Assembly (NCBI GenBank): GCA_049600855.1
Contig: JBMYQA010000190.1
Span: forward strand, 1-11,636
Length of the DNA: 11,636 bases
DNA from: JBMYQA01 sp049600855
GTDB lineage: Bacteria; Bacteroidota; Bacteroidia; Cytophagales; Flammeovirgaceae
Reading direction: 5' to 3'
The notes under the pieces: generated by a model
Told to the model about the DNA's origin: nothing
The model's database searches: none
Seen by the model: only the letters and a program-made list of their open reading frames with translations
Position numbers and translations under genes: made by a program
Part shown: positions 7,063 to 11,636 of the stretch, piece by piece
Position numbering within the stretch: position 1 is the first letter of the stretch
How the letters are laid out: the number at the start of each line of letters is the position of its first letter

Positions 7063-7090
7063 GTAAAGGCGCAAAGTTTTGCGCCTTTAC
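7063..7090 (+). terminator. Hairpin terminator downstream of fabH
   Basis: Twelve perfect base pairs (7063-7074 with 7079-7090) enclose a four-base loop, starting 25 bases after the fabH stop codon. The stem is GC-rich at its top and very stable. The sequence after it is T-rich but not a pure T-run, so it may act partly as a 3' end stabiliser. It separates fabH from the Uma2 gene, which has its own promoter. Confidence 0.7.
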
Positions 7091-7147
7091 CTGTTGTTTC
7101 GCGATAAGGATAATCGAATTACCTGAGAATATAGTAGTGTAATTCTG

Positions 7148-7155
7148 TATATTTG
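7148..7155 (+). promoter_or_regulatory. Bacteroidota-type -7 promoter element of the Uma2 gene
   Basis: TATATTTG is a full match to TAnnTTTG. The start codon follows 23 bases later, leaving a leader of roughly 18 bases. A weak -33 candidate (CTG at 7123-7125) is 22 bases upstream. The match supports independent transcription of the Uma2 gene. Confidence 0.65.
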
Positions 7156-7178
7156 TATAATCCCTAATCTCAAAAGGC

Positions 7179-7766
7179 ATGAATACAATTAACATTGATA
7201 GCAATAAGGTTTATTCTTATGCAGATTATTTGTTGTGGCAATTTAAAGAGCGAGTAGAGCTGATTAAAGGTAAACTTTTCAAAATGTCTCCTGCTCCTTC
7301 TATGCAACACCAACGAGTAGTCACACGCTTAATAGCACGCTTTTCTGTATTTTTAGGAGGGCACACTTGTGAAGTATTTACTGCTCCATTCGATGTCAGA
7401 CTTCCAAAGGAAGGTCAGCACGAAGATCAACGCATTTATACAGTTGTTCAGCCTGATGTTTGTGTCATTTGCGATAAATCCAAACTAGACAAACGCGGTT
7501 GTGTAGGGGCACCAGATTTGGTTGTGGAAGTATTATCGCCAGGTAATACCCAAAAAGAAATGGATGAAAAGTTTGAGATTTATGAGGAATCTGGCGTTAG
7601 AGAATATTGGTTAGTGAATTTTATCGAAAAAAATGTATTGGTTTATGTCTTAAATGAGCAAGGAAAGTTTATTGGACTAAAACCGTTCACAGAGAATACC
7701 AATTTAACTGCGGCCATTTTTCCTGAAATGAGCATCAACCTCAAAGAACTTTTTGCTGAAGATTAG
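7179..7766 (+). CDS. Uma2-family protein, PD-(D/E)XK nuclease fold
   Basis: A 195-residue protein of the Uma2 (DUF820) family, which has the PD-(D/E)XK restriction-endonuclease fold; the cellular role of the family is not established. Visible hallmarks are ERVELIKGKL at 24-33 (Glu27), QPDVCVI at 91-97 (Asp93, the PD position), the core LVVEVLSPGNT at 114-124 (Glu117, the D/E-x-K position, with Leu at the place of Lys as is common in the family), Lys131 in the following helix, and REYWLV at 141-146. All expected active-site residues are therefore present. It has its own promoter and a weak AAAAGG ribosome-site-like run at 7172-7177. Such genes are very abundant and spread widely in Bacteroidota and cyanobacteria. 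No toxin-antitoxin partner or methyltransferase is adjacent, so I do not assign it to a defence system. No clear terminator follows, only a T-rich stretch near 7798-7810. Confidence 0.85.
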   Translation: MNTINIDSNKVYSYADYLLWQFKERVELIKGKLFKMSPAPSMQHQRVVTRLIARFSVFLGGHTCEVFTAPFDVRLPKEGQHEDQRIYTVVQPDVCVICDKSKLDKRGCVGAPDLVVEVLSPGNTQKEMDEKFEIYEESGVREYWLVNFIEKNVLVYVLNEQGKFIGLKPFTENTNLTAAIFPEMSINLKELFAED

Positions 7767-7836
7767 TACCTCCAAGCCATTCCTTAGAGACTGTTTGAAT
7801 TTTTTGTTTAACTAGTGTTTATCACGCCTGGTTTAT

Positions 7837-7844
7837 TAACTTTG
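7837..7844 (+). promoter_or_regulatory. -7 promoter element of pyrR, nearly touching the start codon
   Basis: TAACTTTG is a full match to TAnnTTTG and ends only five bases before the pyrR ATG at 7850. Since transcription in Bacteroidota starts a few bases after this element, the mRNA should begin at or next to the start codon, giving a leaderless or nearly leaderless transcript. No convincing -33 TTG lies at the usual spacing. Confidence 0.6.
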
Positions 7845-7849
7845 CCCCA

Positions 7850-8404
7850 ATGGGAAAAATTCATATCCTAAATAATAAGCTTCTCAACATTACGCTGGAT
7901 CGATTAACCCAACAATTAATCGAAAATCACGATGATTTTACCGATTCAGCGCTCATGGGTTTACAGCCCAAAGGGGTTTATCTTGCTGAGCGCATTAAAG
8001 CGCGTTTAGAGAAATTAGGCATCCAAGTTCCATTAGGCTATTTGGATACGACCTTCTACCGAGATGACTTCCGAAGAAGAGATACGCCGTTAAAACCTAA
8101 TGCCACCAAAGTTCCCTTCATCATCGAAGGAAAAAGGGTCATTCTCATTGATGATGTGCTGTACACTGGACGATCCGTACGAGCAGCCATGAGTGCCATG
8201 TTGGCCTTTGGTCGGCCTGAACACATCGAATTATTGGTATTGATTGATCGTAAGTACAGTAGAGATGTTCCTATTGAAGCAAATTATGTGGGCAAAAGTG
8301 TGAATACCATTCAATCACAACGGGTATTGGCACAGTGGAAAGAATTGGGGTATGATCAAGATGACATTTGGCTCATCAACAAACAAGAATTAACGTCTGA
8401 ATAA
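7850..8404 (+). CDS. pyrR: PyrR-type uracil phosphoribosyltransferase/pyrimidine regulator
   Basis: A 184-residue member of the type I phosphoribosyltransferase family that converts uracil and PRPP to UMP. In Firmicutes PyrR also binds pyr mRNA leaders in response to UMP/UTP; whether it does so here is unknown. The PRPP-binding motif VILIDDVLYTGRS lies at 97-109, a PyrR-type loop YLDTTFYRDDFRRRD at 64-78, and the substrate-contacting LQPKGVYLAERI at 38-49. Length and motif order match PyrR rather than Upp (about 208 residues). The start is the ATG just after a strong promoter element. The next gene is pyrB, which supports a pyrimidine role, with a hairpin and T-run in between that could limit or regulate readthrough. 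Confidence 0.9.
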   Translation: MGKIHILNNKLLNITLDRLTQQLIENHDDFTDSALMGLQPKGVYLAERIKARLEKLGIQVPLGYLDTTFYRDDFRRRDTPLKPNATKVPFIIEGKRVILIDDVLYTGRSVRAAMSAMLAFGRPEHIELLVLIDRKYSRDVPIEANYVGKSVNTIQSQRVLAQWKELGYDQDDIWLINKQELTSE

Positions 8405-8410
8405 TTATTT

Positions 8411-8434
8411 AATCCGATTAGTTCGGATTTTTTT
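8411..8434 (+). terminator. Hairpin with T-run between pyrR and pyrB, possible attenuator
   Basis: Seven perfect base pairs (8411-8417 with 8423-8429) close a five-base loop and run straight into seven consecutive T (8428-8434), the form of an intrinsic terminator. It starts 6 bases after the pyrR stop codon, and only 20 bases separate it from the pyrB start. I find no promoter element in between, so pyrB expression probably depends on transcripts passing this site. I could not find a convincing antiterminator partner upstream, and the resemblance to Firmicutes PyrR-binding loops is limited to the first few bases. Confidence 0.65.
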
Positions 8435-8454
8435 ATAGCTAAGAAATTATATCT

Positions 8455-9384
8455 ATGTCGAGTTTGAGCACAAAGCATTTATTAGGCATTAAAGACATCA
8501 CTGAAGAAGACATTCATTTGATATTTGAAACGGCCGATCATTTCAAAGAAGTGATCAACCGGCCCATTAAGAAGGTTCCATCGCTTCGAGATATCACGAT
8601 TGCCAACATTTTCTTTGAAAACTCAACTCGTACGCGTCTCTCTTTTGAATTGGCTGAAAAACGACTCTCAGCAGATGTGGTGAATTTTTCGGCAAGTAAT
8701 AGCTCCGTCAAAAAAGGAGAAACGTTATTGGATACAGTCAACAACATCTTATCCATGAAAGTGGATATGGTGGTCATGCGACATTCTAGCCCAGGAGCAC
8801 CACATTTTTTGTCGAAACACATTGATGCCAATATTGTCAATGCGGGTGATGGAACTCATGAGCATCCTACACAAGCCTTATTGGATAGCTACTCTATTCG
8901 AGAAAAGCACGGCGATGTAGCGGGGAAAAAAGTCGTGATCGTGGGAGATATTTCCCATTCACGAGTTGCCTTATCCAATATTTTCGCCTTAAAAAAGTTA
9001 GGGGCAGAAGTCATGTTGTGCTCTCCACCTACCTTATTGCCCAAACACATTAACACATTAGGCGTAAAAGTCAGTCATAACATCCGCGAAGCGCTCCAAT
9101 GGTGTGACATTGCCAACATCCTGCGCATTCAGTTAGAACGCCAATCGACTAAGCCCTTTCCTTCTTTGCGAGAGTATGCCTTATATTTTGGTGTAAATAA
9201 ACCCTTATTAGATTCACTCGACAAAGAAATTACCATCATGCACCCTGGCCCGATCAATCGCGGGGTAGAAATCACCAGTGATGTAGCCGATTCTGGGCAT
9301 TCCATTATCCTAGAGCAAGTCCAAAATGGTGTAGCAGTTCGGATGGCTGTACTCTATTTGTTAGCGGGTAGAGCAAACGTTTAA
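8455..9384 (+). CDS. pyrB: Aspartate carbamoyltransferase catalytic chain
   Basis: Catalyses carbamoyl phosphate plus aspartate to N-carbamoylaspartate, the committed step of de novo UMP synthesis, in the cytoplasm. The 309 residues match the usual catalytic-chain length. The carbamoyl-phosphate site shows STRTR at 57-61, the mobile loop SVKKGETLLDT at 84-94 has the expected Ser and Lys, followed by HPTQALLD at 137-144, the second-domain VGDISHSRVA at 163-172, and HPGPINRGVEI at 263-273. The sequence is intact. No pyrI regulatory-chain gene follows; instead the stop codon is 6 bases from a flavin monooxygenase start in the same reading frame. It lies downstream of pyrR and a possible attenuator, so expression is likely tuned to pyrimidine supply. 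Confidence 0.96.
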   Translation: MSSLSTKHLLGIKDITEEDIHLIFETADHFKEVINRPIKKVPSLRDITIANIFFENSTRTRLSFELAEKRLSADVVNFSASNSSVKKGETLLDTVNNILSMKVDMVVMRHSSPGAPHFLSKHIDANIVNAGDGTHEHPTQALLDSYSIREKHGDVAGKKVVIVGDISHSRVALSNIFALKKLGAEVMLCSPPTLLPKHINTLGVKVSHNIREALQWCDIANILRIQLERQSTKPFPSLREYALYFGVNKPLLDSLDKEITIMHPGPINRGVEITSDVADSGHSIILEQVQNGVAVRMAVLYLLAGRANV

Positions 9385-9390
9385 ATTTCA

Positions 9391-10947
9391 TTGCGCTTGC
9401 TATCCAATCATTACGATCTCATCATTGTTGGCTTTGGCCCTACAGGAGCTACTTTAGCCAATCTGATGGGACAGTATGGATGGAATGTAGCGGTTATAGA
9501 ACAAGAAACGGAAATTTATCCTCATCCACGAGCCGTTCATGGAGACGATGAAACCCTCCGTATTTTTCAGGCAATTGGTTTGCTCGATCATATCCAACCC
9601 GATTTAGCATTTTTCACGCAAATGCAGCTGGCTTCGCGCATTGGAAAGCCAATTTTAACCATTGAGGTGGGTAAAACGACAGGCGATTATGGATTTGGCA
9701 CTGACTTTTGGTTTCATCAGCCTACACTTGAGCAAAGCTTGCGCGAAGGATGTAAGCGATTTTCTACCATCACCACTTTTCTAGGATGGCGAGCCATTAA
9801 ATTGACTCAAACCACAGAACAGGTATTTTTAAAAATCGAGCGAGAAGGAACAATTCAACATTTAAGTGCTACTTACTTAGTTGGATGTGACGGTACCAAT
9901 AGCTTTGTGCGAAAGGCATTAACTATTGATTTCGAAGACCTTCACTTCCGACAACGATGGCTGGTTGTTGATGCCTACTGGGAATACGAACCGCCAAAAA
10001 ATTGGCAGCCGATTCATCAACAAATCTGTGATCCGCAACAACCCATCACCTTTGTGCCAAGTACGCAGCAGCATTACCGTTGGGAATTTATGCTTAGCGA
10101 TTCCACTACTTCCAACGATCCTGTTGAAATTTCCAAATCATTGCTTCCACTGTTAGCACTCGAAAAATCGGTCAAAATCGCGCGAAGGGCAATCTATACC
10201 TTTGAAGCCCGCCTCGCCAAACAGTGGAACTCAAAACGCATATTTTTAGCAGGAGATGCTGCTCATCAAACACCCCCTTTTTTGGGTCAGGGAATGTGCG
10301 CTGGCATTCGCGATGCGCATAACCTTGCGTGGAAACTGCACTTCTTACTCAAAGGTATGCAGTCATCAAATCTGATCAGTAGTTACCAAACTGAGCGCTA
10401 TCCACATGTCAAAAAACTGATCAAAGGCGCAATCATTCTAGGTGCCATCATCCAAACGCAACAACCAATGATTGCCTCGATTCGTAACTTGATTCTTCGA
10501 ATTTTGAGCAAACTACCAGCCTTAGTCAAACTCATCCAAAATCAAATTGTAAAAAAAGAAAAGCTTCGTAATGGATTTTTCGGCGGTAATCATCCCTCAC
10601 TCGCTGGCTCCTTGTTTATCCAACCTCAAGTACAAGACGGTCAACAAGGCCTTGTATTACTAGATGAACTACTGGGTCATGAATTTGCCCTATTATGTTT
10701 CCAACCGCTCCCACGATATGCGCTCCAAAATTTGGGAGATAACTTCCCGATGCGTATATTAAATATCGATTTTGAGCATGATTTAGGACAGCAAATTCAC
10801 GATTATCAACAACAGCTCGGAAAGTGGTTTCGTAAGCATCACGTAGATTTCGTCATCTTACGACCCGATCGGCATATTTATGACGCAGGAACAATTGCTG
10901 CCTTTCCAAGTGTGTTGCAATCTTTTTCTAAGCCATTTAACTTATGA
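9391..10947 (+). CDS. FAD-dependent monooxygenase, MhpA-like, TTG start
   Basis: A 518-residue class A flavoprotein hydroxylase that would use NAD(P)H and O2 to hydroxylate an aromatic or related substrate in the cytoplasm. The FAD-binding Rossmann motif GFGPTG is at 14-19, a conserved PRAVHGDDETLRIFQAIGL at 46-64, the DG motif VGCDGTNSFVRK at 164-175, and the GD motif FLAGDAAHQTPPFLGQGM at 285-302, continuing into RDAHNLAWKL. These patterns are those of the 3-(3-hydroxyphenyl)propionate hydroxylase group. A C-terminal thioredoxin-like part ends near DFVILRPDRHIYD. No ATG is available before the FAD motif: an in-frame TAA (the pyrB stop) lies 9 bases upstream, so translation must begin at TTG 9391, TTG 9397 or less likely ATT 9385. 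The gene overlaps the next one by four bases. The substrate is not predictable: no other aromatic catabolism genes are visible, so a tailoring role in a secondary metabolite is equally possible. Confidence 0.85.
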   Translation: MRLLSNHYDLIIVGFGPTGATLANLMGQYGWNVAVIEQETEIYPHPRAVHGDDETLRIFQAIGLLDHIQPDLAFFTQMQLASRIGKPILTIEVGKTTGDYGFGTDFWFHQPTLEQSLREGCKRFSTITTFLGWRAIKLTQTTEQVFLKIEREGTIQHLSATYLVGCDGTNSFVRKALTIDFEDLHFRQRWLVVDAYWEYEPPKNWQPIHQQICDPQQPITFVPSTQQHYRWEFMLSDSTTSNDPVEISKSLLPLLALEKSVKIARRAIYTFEARLAKQWNSKRIFLAGDAAHQTPPFLGQGMCAGIRDAHNLAWKLHFLLKGMQSSNLISSYQTERYPHVKKLIKGAIILGAIIQTQQPMIASIRNLILRILSKLPALVKLIQNQIVKKEKLRNGFFGGNHPSLAGSLFIQPQVQDGQQGLVLLDELLGHEFALLCFQPLPRYALQNLGDNFPMRILNIDFEHDLGQQIHDYQQQLGKWFRKHHVDFVILRPDRHIYDAGTIAAFPSVLQSFSKPFNL

Positions 10948-11636
10948 AAATTTCAGACAAAGTCATCTGGATTACAGGCGCTTCATCGGGCATTGGCGAA
11001 GCCCTAGCTTATGAGTGTTCTCGCCAAGGAGCCAGCCTTATCCTTTCCGCTCGCAGAAGCGAAGTGCTCCAGGAAGTCAAATCGAAATGCCATCATCCTG
11101 AATCTGTTCATGTGGTGCCACTCGATTTAGAAGACTATGAGAACCTAGACGTTAAAGTGGCAGAAGCACTTGAAAAAGCAGGGAAGGTAGATGTTTTGAT
11201 TAATAATGGCGGAATTAGTCAACGCTCGTTGGTCCAAAACACGTCTATTCAAGTAGATAAGCGTTTAATGGATATTAATTATTTGGGTACAGTGGCATTG
11301 ACCAAAGCACTTTTGCCCCATTTTTTAGCACGCAAGCAAGGTCATTTTGCTGTAGTGACGAGCTTAGTGGGCAAATTTGCTACGCCAATGCGCTCAAGTT
11401 ATGCAGCCGCAAAGCATGCATTACATGGCTTTTTCGATACCCTACGCGCAGAGCTCCACAACGAAAACATTCGCGTAACCATAGCATGCCCAGGTTTTGT
11501 ACAAACCAATGTTTCTAAAAATGCCCTTACAGGCGATGGTTCCGCACAAGCTAGCATGGATCAAGCAACGGCAAATGGCATTACGGCCAAACAATGTGCC
11601 GTAGGCATCATCAATGCTATTAAGCGAAATAAAGAG
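10944..11636 (+). CDS. Short-chain dehydrogenase/reductase, C-terminal end missing (partial)
   Basis: A classical NAD(P)-dependent oxidoreductase; 231 codons are present and the frame is open at the window edge. The cofactor motif TGASSGIG is at 11-18, followed by SARR at the end of strand 2 (Arg suggesting NADPH preference) and VPLDLED at about 62-68. The structural motif reads NNGGIS at about 90-95 where most family members have NNAG; this variant is typical of the DHRS7-like subgroup. The catalytic Ser lies in VVTSLVG at about 138-144 and the Tyr-Lys pair in YAAAK at about 153-157; CPGFVQTN follows at about 180-187. The start ATG overlaps the monooxygenase stop as ATGA, so the two genes are translationally coupled and probably act in the same pathway. 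The substrate is unknown. Confidence 0.92.
   Translation, partial: MKISDKVIWITGASSGIGEALAYECSRQGASLILSARRSEVLQEVKSKCHHPESVHVVPLDLEDYENLDVKVAEALEKAGKVDVLINNGGISQRSLVQNTSIQVDKRLMDINYLGTVALTKALLPHFLARKQGHFAVVTSLVGKFATPMRSSYAAAKHALHGFFDTLRAELHNENIRVTIACPGFVQTNVSKNALTGDGSAQASMDQATANGITAKQCAVGIINAIKRNKE

Noticed and set aside
7179..7766. Uma2 gene as part of a restriction or defence system
   Set aside because: No methyltransferase, helicase, antitoxin or other defence gene is adjacent; the neighbours are fatty acid and pyrimidine genes.
7784..7806. Short sequence resembling an insertion-sequence end (GAGACTGTTTGAATTTTTTG)
   Set aside because: I recall similar sequences at transposon ends, but there is no matching inverted copy in the window, no transposase remnant and no target duplication.

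Overview
The window looks like chromosomal DNA of a member of the Bacteroidota. Four independent signs support this: a fused SecD-SecF translocase, a GldN-type protein of the gliding/type IX secretion machinery, near absence of Shine-Dalgarno sites, and three good matches to the Bacteroidota -7 promoter element TAnnTTTG (5778-5785, 7148-7155, 7837-7844). Base composition is moderately AT-rich. The class (Saprospiria, Cytophagia or other) cannot be settled from what is visible. I see no phage, insertion sequence, CRISPR array, tRNA or rRNA, and most genes are recognisable housekeeping or accessory genes.

Layout. (1) 1-819, minus strand: a small ECF-type sigma factor whose 3' end overlaps a two-helix membrane protein running off the left edge, a typical sigma/regulator pair. 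(2) 820-1174: a 355-base divergent intergenic region. (3) 1175-2059, plus: a stand-alone gldN-like gene with a Sec signal peptide and an unusual acidic, Trp-containing insert. (4) 2079-2173: two hairpin terminators between this gene and the convergent secDF. (5) 2194-5208, minus: the 1004-residue SecDF fusion, with an imperfect 24-base palindrome directly before its start codon. (6) 5382-5753, minus: a small unrecognised secreted protein with its own promoter. (7) 6039-7037, plus: a FabH-type ketoacyl-ACP synthase III with a complete Cys-His-Asn triad, followed by a strong hairpin. (8) 7179-7766, plus: a Uma2-family (PD-(D/E)XK fold) protein with its own promoter. (9) 7850-11636, plus: pyrR, a hairpin with a T-run, pyrB, a TTG-started MhpA-like FAD monooxygenase, and a short-chain dehydrogenase that overlaps it by ATGA and runs off the right edge.

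How the genes connect. Two genes concern protein export: SecDF drives late Sec translocation using the ion gradient, and GldN-family proteins form part of the type IX system that takes Sec-exported cargo across the outer membrane. The divergent sigma factor is a candidate regulator, but that is only inference. The pyr genes form a small pyrimidine unit (regulator plus second step of UMP synthesis), onto which a tightly coupled flavin monooxygenase/SDR pair has been attached. The pair's chemistry is unrelated to pyrimidine synthesis as far as can be seen.

Nothing here is clearly a new defence or mobile system. The points most worth a second look are the orphan gldN with its acidic insert, the palindrome at the secDF start, alternative hairpins in the fabH leader, a probably leaderless pyrR transcript, a possible attenuator between pyrR and pyrB, and the in-frame, TTG-initiated junction between pyrB and the monooxygenase.
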